Shown piece after piece: positions 33,478 to 44,959 of a stretch of 64,000 bases of DNA. Location: NCBI RefSeq assembly GCF_029227915.1, contig NC_079876.1, positions 12,092,001 through 12,156,000 of the forward strand. The letters are read 5' to 3'. This stretch comes from Hydractinia symbiolongicarpus. Its lineage: Eukaryota > Cnidaria > Hydrozoa > Anthoathecata > Hydractiniidae. Every line of letters starts with the position of its first letter. Position 1 is the stretch's first letter. A model generated the notes under the pieces. It had not been told where the DNA came from, did no database searches, and saw only the letters and a program-made list of their open reading frames with translations. The position numbers and the translations under genes were made by a program.

Positions 33478-33690
33478 GACAAAGTAATGCATATCAGCTG
33501 TTTTACTAAAAAGCCCAAAAACAGTAACTTTTTATTATAACGGGTCTATAGGTGATTTGCACATTTTTTTCAATGTATAAATTTGTTTGGTGTGTTGTTT
33601 GTTTAATGCATAAAGTAATGCATATCAGCTGTTTTACTAAAAAGGCTAAAAAAGAGTAATTTTTAATTACAACAAGTCTATAGGGTTAGT
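33478..33690 (+). repeat. Local direct duplication, ~128-bp spacing
   Basis: AAAGTAATGCATATCAGCTG followed by TTTTACTAAAAAG occurs near 33481 and again near 33609. Both are followed by related AT-rich sequence and (G/A)GTCTATAGG. Non-coding. Confidence 0.8.
33553..33605 (+). repeat. 53-bp perfect dispersed repeat, copy 1
   Basis: Starts TGATTTGCACATTTTTTTCA and ends TGTGTTGTTTGTTTA. Identical base for base to 36339-36391, 2.8 kb away in the same orientation, while flanking sequences differ. Confidence 0.9.
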
Positions 33691-35509
33691 ATTAACATAA
33701 GTTTCTTTGTTCTAACCTCAAAATTTATACTTTGTTTTTTACTGCAAGTACACATTACAACCTCATCCAATAAGTTACCATGTTAATATTTATATTCCAT
33801 CTTTATCAACTATTTCCATATTAAAGGATTAAGAAAGTTATATCAAAATGCTATGACACGCTTTGTGTTTTTTGATAAGCAACCAATCAACAGTGTAAGT
33901 ACTGTACAAAAAAAATTCAGTAGTGCTAAGAAACTTCACTAAGAAAAATATTAGATAAAACCAGGAAATTAGTTGTTGGAATAATGAACGTTGATGTTGA
34001 CAGGTGTTCTTTTCGTGTCTCTAAGATAATCGATATACTCGTTTAGTTAAAATCTCATTTTATTTTAAACCGAATAAAAAGTTGAGAAATTGACATAAAA
34101 TAAAATGAATGTTTGTGGATGCGAATATTTTTAGCTACGCTTTTTTAAATCTTTGTAAACACTTTTTAAACTTGATTTTGTTTACACTACAGATGGTAAC
34201 GAAGGCTATAGTAAAGGTAAAAACTGAGGAAAAATAAATTGTCGCAAGAAAAGAAATTCCAACAATATAAACAAAAATACAGAAAAAGCAAAAGATAAAT
34301 GATAGATGCTCATTTTTTTCTGTATTTTGGGTCCTATTTGGAATGATTTTTTATTCTTTTATTTCTTGTTTCATCGCCTGAATCTCATAACAAATCCTTT
34401 CCTGTGGTTAGTATATTTTGAAATTTTAAGAAATTAAAATGTTCAATAACTGTACCATTAAAATGAGACAATATATGTACGGGGTACATTAGTTAGTGGC
34501 TTTTCAATTTTACCAAATCGGTGAATATTAAGATGTTTAAAGGCCTCTGGGATTCCATCTTACCAACTGACTTTTCATCCACTCCAACAATAACAATTTA
34601 AAATTATATTCGGCACATTAGAACAGTCTAGACAACGCTCTAGACAATGCAAACACATATAACGCTACCATGACACTCAAAACCCTCAATTGCTTAAAAA
34701 CAAAATTTGTTTCAGATTACTACATATCCTGTATATATATATTTATAGGGAGCAGTAAAGAGTCTTCTAAAACTTATTTCTACAGAACACCTGAGACATA
34801 GCGGATAGCGTAAATAGGGAAAATAAATGACAAATATGGTAGAAGATGATTTGATGCTATTGTAAACAACTATGCAAGTCATCTTCAAAATGAATGAGCA
34901 CTTTGTTTTGATAGTAAACAAGATAATGAGGCTTAACGATTTCGTCAAAAACGTCAAAATACATAAAATTCCTCACAGGTGGTCCTAAGCGTGCAGTTTT
35001 ATCGTGTTGTTTGTTTGTGATTGTGATTCTATTGTTGTTGTATTAATTATATTTGTTATTTTTGTTGTTGTTGTTATTGTTGTTATTTTTTTGTGACAGA
35101 TTTTCATCCTATTTGATTATTGTAACTGCTTGATCCTCAAAGATCTAAAATCAGAACAGCACCCTCGTAGAGCATGTTAGATTTGTCATTGTTATGTACA
35201 AAGTTGTTCTGTTTTCTTGCAACTACAAGGAAAGAAACTAAGAAATAGGCCAATGAAAAAATAACCAATATTCTCCAGAGACCACAAAACTAAGGTCACC
35301 AGAGTGTTTTTCTCTTCAAAACCTGAACTCAGACCATGTCAAGTTTGTAGGTAGCTAAATTTGCAATGCTTCTTTGTTTTTGCCCATGATCGTTACAATC
35401 TAGATGTGTGACTTTAAAAATGTTTTACATTGATGAAATTATAAAGAAGTGTTCTTGTACATATTTGTAATCGAATACATGTTTCTCGCATGAACAAAAA
35501 AGGACAGTA
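33691..35509. other. Intergenic, no gene recognised
   Basis: AT-rich; contains a (TTG)n-like tract around 35025-35090. No supported exon. It lies upstream of the Ig-domain exons and could contain their missing 5' exons, but no candidate stands out. Confidence 0.35.
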
Positions 35510-35686
35510 TTAGTAAACAATGTAATAGCTAGCTTCCGCATAACGGAGACACAACAAAACTTTCTCAAGCCACTCTTCACTCATGTTACCTTCACATCTA
35601 TAACTAGCATGGACAGGACACAAGAAACAATACAATAACAGCGCCATACAAGTTGATGTCAACAATATGAAGTGGTTCTGTGACAT
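35510..35686 (-). CDS. Candidate small secreted peptide (58 aa), weak support
   Basis: From the ATG at 35686 the frame reads MSQNHFILLTSTCMALLLYC then FLCPVHASYRCEGN and continues to a stop at 35510. The first 28 residues look like a signal peptide with a plausible cleavage after VHA. The rest is a 30-residue peptide with two Cys and an acidic helix-like part (MSEEWLEKVLLCLRYAE). It may be an isolated exon of a larger gene or a chance frame. I recognise no family. The position inside a cluster of secreted-peptide genes makes it worth noting. Confidence 0.25.
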   Translation of the reverse strand: MSQNHFILLTSTCMALLLYCFLCPVHASYRCEGNMSEEWLEKVLLCLRYAEASYYIVY

Positions 35687-36338
35687 CAATGTCTTCAAGA
35701 TTGATAAAGGGGAATTTTTCTCAAACTGTGTTCCTTGTGTTAAAAGTGAGATGTAATTGTGATGATGAAAAAGGGATGAAATGTACCTTGTAATAGTTGC
35801 TGTCTTGGTTAGCACCTTTCACTTCACAGAAGGTATGGTAATATGTGCTATATTATTTGCTACATGCATTTGTTACGTTTTTTGCGTACTTAGGAAAGTA
35901 AACACACAAAAAGTGTTATATTTGTATAAGTAAACCTGCATATCAGCTTCCCAAGGCAAAAATGATTGATCGAATGAGCATGTATTCGTCTTCTCACCAT
36001 TTCCTATCTTTCCAGCCTTGCTTAGGCAGACATTTTTGTGCCCATATTAATATAAACTTTAAGTAAGATGCGTAAACTAAAATTGCTATCGGAGAACTGC
36101 GAGCTTTACTGTTGATAACATTGGTAATAATTGAAAGAAAGTAGATCTATACTGAATAAGCACATATGTGAAATTATTAGCATCCAAAAATATGTTTGCT
36201 GTATAAAATGTCTGTTGCTAAGCGGGGAACGATGTTTCGAAATAGAAATAGTTTTGCAGAACCATCATCACTAGAGTAGAAATGATCAATTGTAACAACG
36301 GAAGAGCTGATGACGATATTCTGAACGAATGCAACTAA

Positions 36339-36391
36339 TGATTTGCACATTTTTTTCAATGTATAAATTTGTTTGGTGTGTTGTTTGTTTA
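36339..36391 (+). repeat. 53-bp perfect dispersed repeat, copy 2
   Basis: Identical to 33553-33605. Flanks are unrelated. Confidence 0.9.
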
Positions 36392-37146
36392 CCCATCCGA
36401 ACAAAGTTTGATATAATTAAGCGAGTACTAAGTAATACGTTCTGCTGCAGTAATTCTCCATGTTATTCTTTCCTGCTTTCGTGCTCCCAGCTCCTTGATA
36501 CATTAAAGTGTTTTTTCCTGTTGTTACAACACAGTGCAAGCAGACGATGACCGCATGTAAGATGAACACATTTCTCGTGTAGTACACCCTATTGTTAGTA
36601 TTTGTGAAAAATCTAAGATTGCATGAATCATGTGTCAAGCCAAGTCTTTCTGAGTAGATAGAAAACAAAAGTCAACAAGAAAGTATTAATTATTGCCGTA
36701 AAATATAGAAACTTGAGTAACATTGAGTCTGAATCAAAATCTTGTGTCGCTAATCAAAACGGCGTGTATTCCCCTGGTACACAAGTAGAAATTTTCTGCC
36801 GATTCAGATTAACATTCTAGATTACATTCAAAAACTTCAGCAAGCTATCTTTCACTTTTGAGATTATCGTTATTGACAAATCAAAGGAAATCATATAAAA
36901 AATATGTATTCAACTCGATCTTGATTTTGTTTAGCATTTCTCCAAAAGTAAATAAGACTGGATTTTATATGCTGTTAAAATGTTAGTTTAAATATATATT
37001 AACCACTGCTGATATTTTAAGTAATGGAACTTAATAGCTGCAAGACTTATTTATCAAAACGTTTCGTAATATTGGCATTTAAAAGAGTTGCTTCACACTT
37101 TCTATGGTAACTCCATATTCAAGTTGGAACCATTTTTATATACTGA
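36392..37146. other. Intergenic, no gene recognised
   Basis: Nothing supported apart from AT-rich sequence. Confidence 0.35.
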
Positions 37147-37468
37147 TAGCCTTGTGGTATAGAAAAATGGTTCCCACTTTAGCGTTCAATTCCAGTGCGG
37201 GAGAACTTGGGATCAAACCCCGGCCGAGTCATGCCAGAGACTATAAAAGTGTGAAATCTTTCCTTTCCGCTTAGTGTTCAGCATAAGTAAAGGATTGATA
37301 TCTTAGGCAGTTGTCTAGTTGAGCGATTGCTGTGCTTGCTCGACTTTCGTAGCTCCAATGGGAGCTTTAAATGCGCTAGTATCCCCTTCGCAGGACCCTC
37401 GTTGATTACAGTACTAATAGGAACTAAAGAGGTTATCCTGGGTAAATAATTTTAATAATAATAATACA
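37147..37468 (+). mobile_element. tRNA-derived SINE
   Basis: Box A-like TAGCCTTGTGG (37147-37157) and box B-like GGATCAAACCC (37210-37220) at tRNA-like spacing. About 250 bp of tRNA-unrelated body follow, then a (TAA)n tail (ATTTTAATAATAATAATAC). A typical pol III SINE layout with no coding capacity. Confidence 0.55.
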
Positions 37469-37796
37469 ATGTCAAGTTTTTGAATGACACGAAAATGTAG
37501 ACAAGTCAAATATTTCTTGATTGTGAGCACTTGAACTAGAAAGAATGTTTGAGAATATCTATAGCAACGAAAAAACACAAACAGAATGAATACTTGACAT
37601 GTACATTCATCAAATGACCCTTCGATCCATTTATTTCTACAATAGAAACAACATAGATCATTTTAAAACAGCATTTCTTGTTAAAGTTTACCTCCTACTT
37701 TCATAAGAAGAGAATTCATAATTCGTTTTTGTTGCTTGTCCAATTGATAAAATAGCTTCTTAAAGAGTGAAAAATAATCCTTTTTTTTTTTCTTAG

Positions 37797-39694
37797 GACT
37801 TTTGGTCTTAGAACATTACCCAAAAGCAAATCATCTTGTCACAAAACTTGGTATTGGAAAGTCTATCCTGTCATGTTCAGTTGAATCCGATCGACCATTT
37901 AAGTTGGAATGGTTTAAAGATGGTAAACCTATAAACCTAACAAAACAACCGCCATGGTCTTACCCTTTCTCAGACAGCTCTGGTTTCTCGTTGGTTCAAT
38001 GGCCATATTTAAACAACCTCTCACGCGGTGTGTATGAATGCAGGGCATCAAATGGCGTCGATCTTACAGTTAGTCATAAAGTGAAATTTACCCCTATCAT
38101 TGGTATTAATTTGTTTTTATTTTTCCCTTACTATGCAATGGCGGTGTAGAGGAAGCGCATTAAATTTGTAAATCATTTAGATTGCAGGCTCGAGTTCTAA
38201 CCCCTGTGCACTTTAAATTTCGTGTTACTAACTAACTCGACGCCTTCTACTGATCGTTAATTAGATTCTGTGTATTCCTGAGCGAGTAATGCAATACTTT
38301 TTCCTCACGGCGATTCATTCAAAGGTATAAAAGAATGTAAACCTTTCCGGTATTATACATAATTAAGATGTCGTAGTCAATTGTATAGTGGAAATCCTCA
38401 ATTTCAAATAGACACATTAATGTGTACTGTAAAATAAAGGTTTTAAAATAAAGATCTCTTCATTAATCCTTTTTTTTGGTGTATACATATAGAAATTCAA
38501 AAAGAAATCATGCATGTAATGTAAATTCGAAAATAAATTTTGTAAGAAGGTTATGGGAAGATTCTCAGATGCTACTTGATATATGGAAATAAGTGGAACC
38601 ATCTTCCCCGGTCTGTTGAGTCAAATTATACTCTGGGAACCGAAGCTTTTTCTCGATTTTCGAAACAAATTACAGAACTTCAACGCTCAAACGTGTTTTT
38701 TTACATTCGAATCATGAATTTTTTTTAAACTAGCACGCTCATGGTGACACATTACAGCTAAGTTTAGTTCTAAGTGACTATATAAAGTACATCTCCCAAA
38801 TTGAAGTCGCCATGTTTTATTTTATCTTTTCTTAAACGTTTTACAACTGTACTTTTAGCACTTCTATATTTGTTCCCAGAACTGCAGCGTGCTTTAATGA
38901 AATTAAACTTTTTGGAAAAACTTATGTGGAACCTATTTTTTAGTTCCCTTGAAAGTTCCACTTATTGAACGGCAACTGTATCTGGAAAACCTAATTAGGC
39001 GTCTTTTCCAAAGGAACATAAAAGTGGACACCCTTCTTTAGTACTAGAAAGCATCGGACAAAGAGCGAGTCTATCGCCTCTTACTTATATATTAGACCAA
39101 GAATATTATATTGCTGAATTAGAGCGCCACACATATTCTTAACACTAAGTTTCTTAGCGCCCAAATTAGTTTACTGAAACTTGACTACTTAAGCGCCACT
39201 TAGGCGGTGACCGGTCTCGAACATGACATCTTACGATTTGCAAGCAAAAGCTCTACCGATTAGGCTATCTAAAGTGTATAGAAGAAGATCAAAGCTTTAA
39301 TAAACTTTAAAAATATTAACGTTTAGAAAAACATTTACCACTTGGATTTCCAGTGATTACGAAACCCTTACCACCACTTCAAAGGTATCCAAAAAGACTT
39401 TATGGTACCAACATAACATTGCATTGCAATGCTGCAGGGAAGGGCGTGTTGGACATTGGTTGGTTTATAGATTACGAACCTTTCCATAAAAGAAGAGATG
39501 TTTGGAAGAAAGGTGAAGGATTCGATTACTGGTTCAGTCAAGATAACACAAAGTTGAAAATTTACAACTTGAAGAAAATGACATCATCCTTTATATCGTG
39601 TTTTCTTTCAAATGAAATTGGAATACAAGAAGCGGGAAGGTTTCACCTTTATTCAATTCCACCTGAACAAACTAACAATTCTACTCAACCTTAA
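37797..39694 (+). CDS. Ig-superfamily protein, last two exons (5' end not found)
   Basis: Exon 37797-38102 follows a long pyrimidine tract and TTAG. It encodes one Ig-like domain: ILSCSVESD (first Cys), KLEWFKDGKPI (core Trp), GVYECRASNG (second Cys in Y-x-C). The donor after ATCATTG joins in phase 1 to 39354-39694 (acceptor TTTCCAG). That exon encodes a second Ig-like domain: ITLHCNAAGKG, DIGWFIDYEPF, SSFISCFLSNEIG, ending NNSTQP at a stop. One domain per exon with phase-1 borders is typical of Ig-superfamily genes. No membrane segment follows, so the product may be secreted. The first listed exon begins mid-codon, so upstream exons, including a signal peptide, exist but were not identified. 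It lies between peptide genes C and D. Confidence 0.7.
38139..38203 (+). repeat. tRNA-like A/B-box segment in the Ig gene intron
   Basis: TGGCGGTGTAGAGGAAGCGC (box A-like, from 38139) and GAGTTCTAACCC (box B-like, 38192-38203) resemble the head of a tRNA-derived SINE. A full cloverleaf was not resolved. Confidence 0.3.
39200..39285 (-). repeat. tRNA-derived segment or SINE head, minus strand
   Basis: On the minus strand: TAGCCTAATCGG (box A, nearly consensus) and TGTTCGAGACC (box B) at tRNA spacing, with TTGCTTGCAAATCG between them. A clean acceptor stem is missing, so a SINE or tRNA pseudogene is more likely than a functional tRNA. Confidence 0.4.
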
Positions 39695-39844
39695 TCTTAA
39701 ATGGTTAACCATATGAAATATGACACCGCGACGTCGTACATTTTGATACCTTTGGTCAAACTAATGATCATTAACTTACACTTATTGAAATATATGACGC
39801 ACAACTTTACTTTGAAAAGTAGGTAATAAAAATGTAGACTTTAA

Positions 39845-40098
39845 TCCTATTTATGCCAGGATTTTTTTGGAACTCTAAGAAGTCAGGAGATCAATAATAT
39901 TCGCCGTCGCCATTTTATTAAATGTACGACATCATATATTACTGAACCTAAAAAATCGTCAAAACTTTGAAGCATAAGCATTTTTACCTGGTACCTTTTG
40001 TTCGCAAAAGACGTTGCCATAAAATATTTAAATTTCCAGAAGCTAACTCACAATGAGCTACACCAGAATTGAAAGGTGGTGTCCCGGCACGAATAGGG
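39845..40098. mobile_element. TTAA-flanked MITE (piggyBac-like), copy 1
   Basis: Bounded by TTAA at 39841-39844 and 40099-40102. Left end TCCTATTTATGCCAGG; right end on the minus strand CCCTATTCGTGCCGGG. TTAA targets and CCCT-type ends fit piggyBac-like transposons. Non-coding. Confidence 0.6.
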
Positions 40099-40692
40099 TT
40101 AATATAATTTATATTTTTATGTATGTATTTTTTTGACACATCTTTCTATTCCGATTTCATCCACTCCCTGAATATAAGTGTGGTGTACTATAAATTGGAC
40201 GATAATGTTTAAGAAGAATTTTATAAAAACAGAATAAATATTTCTTTAGAAAATTTTGTTTTATATTGTTTTAATGCTTATTTTAGTAGGTATAGTCGTC
40301 CTCTCTGCAACCCCTTGTGAACTTGAACTTCTGTCGGCATTTAAAGTAAAGTCGCTGTATCTTAAATACCATTACTTCTAATTCTGATACAAACTCATCA
40401 TTAAAGAATATCAGCCGCGTTAAAATGGTTAATTGAGGTTATTACTAACTGTCTAATTATAGTATTAAAAGAACCAATTTAATTCCCTTTTCTCCAGGTG
40501 TATTTGTTGTTGTGTAAAGAAGAATCCCTTGAGAAATGATTTTGTTCATAGGTTTTTGCTAGAATATATAGCTAAAAACTAATCACAGAAATCTTGATCT
40601 CCTACGATAAACTTATTCTATAGAGCATGTTTCTAATTCCTAACTTCAAAACTTTCAAAACTTTCAATCATTCTTATTACTTATATACACAT

Positions 40693-40901
40693 TTATTCTC
40701 TGCGGTAAGGTTGGATTCCGTGGCTTCCGTGGCCACCGCATCCACCATTTCCGCCGTATTTGTGACGGTATCTGGTATATCTGTATCTGTATCGATAACA
40801 TCTTCTTTGTCGACCACATCTTCTCTTTCAACGTCATTTAAATCATCACTTTCGTCGTCGTCATCACAATCATCAACATTTGATTCATCATCATCATCAT
40901 T
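40693..40901 (-). pseudogene. Orphan exon 3 of the peptide family, copy D (truncated, frameshifted)
   Basis: The minus-strand exon starts abruptly in the Asp run (DDDDESNVDDCDDDDESDDL) next to a TTAA element at 40902, so exons 1 and 2 are absent. A one-base deficit relative to copy E just before the basic part breaks the frame; the tail then reads RRCGRQRRCYRYRYRYTRYR, followed by a Gly/His-rich end with GGNGGCGGHGSHG, to a stop at 40693. It belongs to the same subfamily as E, with a longer Arg-Tyr repeat and a Gly-rich extension absent from A-C. Not expressible as it stands. Confidence 0.7.
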
Positions 40902-40905
40902 TTAA

Positions 40906-41645
40906 CCCTATTCGGTCCGGGGGGGGGGGCGGATTCCGCCCCCCCTGACGGTTTTTTTTAATAACTCCTGATTGCTTTGTTATATGGCTATGATACTTAC
41001 TGAGTTTCAACATTTATCTATTAGACACCTGCATGCTAATTTTTTAGGTCCCATACCTTTCAGAGGCTTTGATATTGGCCATTACTCGAAACTACCCCTA
41101 AAAATATCTATGAAGTCCTTATAATGGGGGAAATATAATAACTCCTGTTAGGATTATCCTTAGAACTTGAAACTTGCAACACAACTTTATTTCATCAGGA
41201 AGAATCATTTTGAATAATTTGAACACGTGACTAATCCGATTTCCCGATTTTGTCGGATTTCACCCGAAAATCGGAAAAAACGGATTTTCGGGCAATTTTT
41301 GGCAATTTTTTATCCGATCAATGTAAAAACCGGAAGATATGTTAAATAACTTTTATTTAGCTTTCAGAAACCTCAAAGAGAATGTAAAAATTTGGTCTAG
41401 AACGAAAGTAATTATATTTTAAGCAGATAGTGGCATTCTTGACAATTTTCAAGCTTCTGATGACGTCACAGAAAATGTGCTGCGCAAGCAAAAGTTTATT
41501 GACGCCATTTTGTTCGTTTTATGACGTACTATAAGTGTGCCAAGTTTGATTCAATTTGAACAATCCTGTGAAAAGTTGTTGAGGGGGGGGCGGAATCCGC
41601 CCCCCCCGGTCATAGTATGTTCGAAAAACCCCGGACCGAATAGGG
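40906..41645. mobile_element. TTAA-flanked non-autonomous transposon with CCCTATTCGGTCCGGGG ends
   Basis: 740 bp between TTAA at 40902-40905 and TTAA at 41646-41649. Both ends read inward as CCCTATTCGGTCCGGGG, and G8-11/C7-8 tracts (GGGGCGG(A)ATTCCGCCCC) form internal palindromes next to each end. No transposase. Fits piggyBac-like MITEs. It truncates peptide copy D and shares its right TTAA with the next MITE. Confidence 0.75.
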
Positions 41646-43100
41646 TTAATCCTATTCATGCTAGGTTTTTAGGAACTCAGAGAAGTCAGGGGTTCAATAA
41701 CATTTTGCTGAAATCATTCCATAAAAATTAACGTCATCATATATAACTGAACATGAAAAAATTGTCCAAATTTTAAAGCATAAGCTTCTAAATAAAAAGA
41801 GTAGGTTTCATGTGTAAAATGTTATCTGTATTTTCTTACCAGTACATTTTGTTTGAAAAAGACATAGCCATATAATTTGAATTTGCAAAAGCTAATTTAA
41901 AATTGGCTACAAAAGAATTGAAATATGGTCTACCGGCTTGAATAAGGTTAATATATAAGATGCGATATCGTTTTTTATGTATGTTCGTTTTTCTTTGATT
42001 TTGACACAACTTTATATCCCAAATAGCCCCCCTCCCCTCCCCCTCCCGAACCCCTAAATAAGTGTGTTGTACTATAACTGTGACGAAAATGTTTAAAAAC
42101 ATATTAAAAATGTTGTTTCATATTATTTTAATACATATTACATTGTTGCCTCGCAAAAGTATTTTTACACCCCACTTGCAAACTTGCATCGGTGCCTAAA
42201 GTCAATTGATTTTATGCATCTTGAATACCATTATCTCTAACTCTGATATAAACTCACCATTAAAGAATATCAGTCACGTTATAATGACTAGTTGTGGATT
42301 GTACCAATTGTCTAAATATAGTATTAAAGTAACTAATTTATAATAACTTTATTATAACACAATGTGAATTAGCAATTAATATAATTGCTAATTCCCTTCA
42401 CTCCAGCTATATTGTTTCTTTGTTGTGTTTGCCTAAACTAGCTATTTTTAACTTAATTAAACCTTTATATTAATATAGACATCAATAACTTTTAAATAGC
42501 ATGTAAGAAGTATACGCTACAAGGTTGATCATAAAGTCGAATATCGCTTGTGAAATATTTTTGTTCATAGGTGTTTGCTAGAAGTCGATCTAAGCTTGCA
42601 GACATGGAATATAGCTAAAAAAAACTAATCACAAACCTTGAACTTCTACTATAAATTCATTCTATAGAGCATGTTTCTAATTCTAACTTCAGTGTTACAT
42701 GTAGCATATTTTTACCAATCAAAAAATATATTTTGGGCAAGTTTATGGTGGCCACCAAATAATTCAGGATTGAGACAACAAAATAAAAACAAATTGTTTC
42801 AAAAACTTTCAATCATATTTATTATTCACATGCAAATTTATCCTCTGTGGTAAGGTTGGCTTCCGTGGCCACCATATCCGCCGTATTTGTGTCGGTAACT
42901 GGTATATCTGTATCTGTATCGATAACATCTTCTCTTTCGACGGCATCTTGTTTTTCCACCGTCATTTAAATCATCGCTTTCGTCGTCGTCATCACAGTCG
43001 TCGTCATTTGATTCTTCTTCATCATCATCATCGCAATCATCGTCATCCTCCTCATCATCAACTACAGGATCATCAATTTCATGTTCGTCTAGATTAATAA
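41646..43100. repeat. Tandem duplication unit 2 (MITE, gene 3' flank, exon 3 of gene E)
   Basis: Second copy of the unit at 39841-40905, continuing past exon 3 into the complete gene E. Confidence 0.75.
41650..41947. mobile_element. TTAA-flanked MITE (piggyBac-like), copy 2
   Basis: TTAA at 41646-41649 and 41948-41951. Left end TCCTATTCATGCTAGG; right end on the minus strand CCTTATTCAAGCCGG. Same family as 39845-40098, about 45 bp longer. Confidence 0.6.
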
Positions 43101-43568
43101 AGGTATACTAAAATAGCGTAATGTTATTTTTTAATGGCAAAGTATACACACAATAGATAACTCACCAGCAACATCATTGGCTGCGGTATCTTCAAACTCA
43201 ATAGGACTTGCTAAATAGAAAAAAGTATCAGATAAGAACAAAGCGTGCTTAGAAGCTATCTATTGATAGCACTTTTGTATCTAATTCTTCAGTACTCGGT
43301 AAATGTATTTTTATACTCCGGAGATATTAAAAGAGTAGAACTGCGACATAAGCATGATTCAGTACACTGTTCTAGTATGCATTTGTACTCGTTTCTGTTT
43401 CCCCTTGTTTTACACAGACCGTCGTATCGGATACCATTTCTTTATAACAGTTACCAAAATAATTAATTTATCCAATGCAGCTCAATGTTGTATTGTGAAT
43501 AACCTAACAAACATCTTACTGGTAATGATACCAAGAAACAATGTCAAGAACAACAATGCCAGCTTCAT
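42838..43568 (-). CDS. Secreted Asp-rich/Arg-Tyr-rich peptide precursor, copy E (3 exons, Gly-rich tail, intact)
   Basis: Exons on the minus strand: 43568-43520, 43210-43166, 43088-42838. Introns are GT/AG and phase 1 (donors GTAAGATG and GTGAGTTA; acceptors ATTTAG and ATCTAG). The protein is about 114 aa: signal peptide MKLALLFLTLFLGIIT, linker SPIEFEDTAANDVAD, acidic part with Asp and Glu broken by two Cys, then RCRRKRRCYRYRYRYTSYRH followed by KYGGYGGHGSQPYHRG. Compared with A-C the tail has an extra Arg-Tyr repeat and a Gly/Tyr/His-rich end. The acidic run uses mixed GAT, GAC and GAA codons, showing that selection rather than slippage maintains acidity. AATAAA follows. Best evidence that the family is functional. 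Confidence 0.75.
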
Positions 43569-43626
43569 GATGATAGATTCTTTGCAGACGTTGGCACCAA
43601 CTGGTTAGTAACTCTTAGAGTTGTCT

Positions 43627-43634
43627 TTTTTATA
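43627..43634 (-). promoter_or_regulatory. TATA box of gene E
   Basis: TATAAAAA followed by AGACAACTCTAAGAGTTACT, about 60 bp before the ATG. Downstream, ACCAGTTGGTGCCAACGTC matches the leaders of A, B and C. Confidence 0.65.
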
Positions 43635-44959
43635 TCAAATTAGCTGTCTCGTTAATAAGGATAACTGCATTTTTAATTTAACAACTGCATTCTGATAGGA
43701 ACTAGAAATTCATTAGAGCACGTTGGATTACACATGTGAGAGCTACGAAGACTTTATTATCATATGCATCAAATATAATTAGTTTTTATTACGTACTTAA
43801 AAATGTTCAATTGCAAAATCTTGTATCCATTATTATGTAAAGATCCCTATGTTGTTAATAGTATCTGGTAGATTATTTAAATAAATGATGCAATAAAAGG
43901 ATTGTCGTCATGGCATGATTACGTACCTGACAAATGGACATGTGTTTTATGAGAATGCCTTTTTGTTGAATATATACATTTAGACCACCCGATTCTTTCT
44001 ATCTCTTTGTGAAAGGGAAAATATTATTTTTAAAATTAACGATCTACGTTTCTTTGATGTTGTTTTTAATACTTGTTAGAATAACATGACTGCACTATTC
44101 GAAAAATCAAGCTAAAATTGAAATGTCAGAATAAATACAGAAAGTGAACAACTTGTTACGACACGAATTTCCATTTTTTTTTAACTAACTGACTTGTGCT
44201 CGAAAATGTGACTTGTACGATCATTTACAAGACCGTGTAGGTTTTAGCTTAGGGTGGCTGTGCTTATTTTTTTACAATAAAGTAATCTGTAGCCAAAGTT
44301 GATTTAAGTGTTTTAAGTGATAAAAAACATTGGGATGCATTTGGATAAAATTATAGAATATGATTACGTAGAAATCATTTTTATTGATGTCAATACACAT
44401 GTAAATAACTGAACGGAAAAAATGTCAAGTAAATATTTCGAACACAATAGAAAACATTCTGATTAATCTCCATCTTAAAAGCTCTAAGCATCATAGACCC
44501 AATAAACTTTAAATGTTCTGTGTGGCTGAGTTTTGTGGCCACGTTTTAAGAACATTTCAAGCACGGTATGCCACGACTGTTTTCAAAAGTTGTATCTGTA
44601 TCTAAATAAGCCCTTAGATATTTTGATTTCTTTCGATTTGTGGAGATTGTTGTGAGTTTGCGTCCTGTGAAATTTTTGATTTTGATCAAGAAGAGTTTTC
44701 AAAAAAAAGTATATTTCCAAAAAAATATGCATTAAATTCACTCAGAGCGTGTATCGCTGTTTGGGAGAGGCGCTTTAAAAGCATGGAAAAGGGATAAATT
44801 ATCAAATGTAAATTTTAATTTTTTAAGCAAATATCGGCAAAAAATTTTGTAATCAATGCTTCTTTAAAAACCTGAATTTTAAGGAAAAATACTTATGTGA
44901 GCAAAAGTATTTGCTGACAGTCATCTTCAGGCATGGTTGCCAATATGTGATGACATCGT
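43635..44959. other. Intergenic, no gene recognised
   Basis: AT-rich, nothing supported. Confidence 0.35.

Larger units (their letters stand above)
39841..40905. repeat. Tandem duplication unit 1 (MITE, gene 3' flank, partial gene D)
   Basis: Collinear with 41646-43100: both start with a TTAA-flanked MITE, share the 3' flank (TAAGTGTG(G/T)TGTACTATAA, ATACCATTA, AAAGAATATCAG, TATAGAGCATGTTTCTAATTC) and end in exon 3 of a peptide gene. Unit 1 stops inside that exon. Confidence 0.75.
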
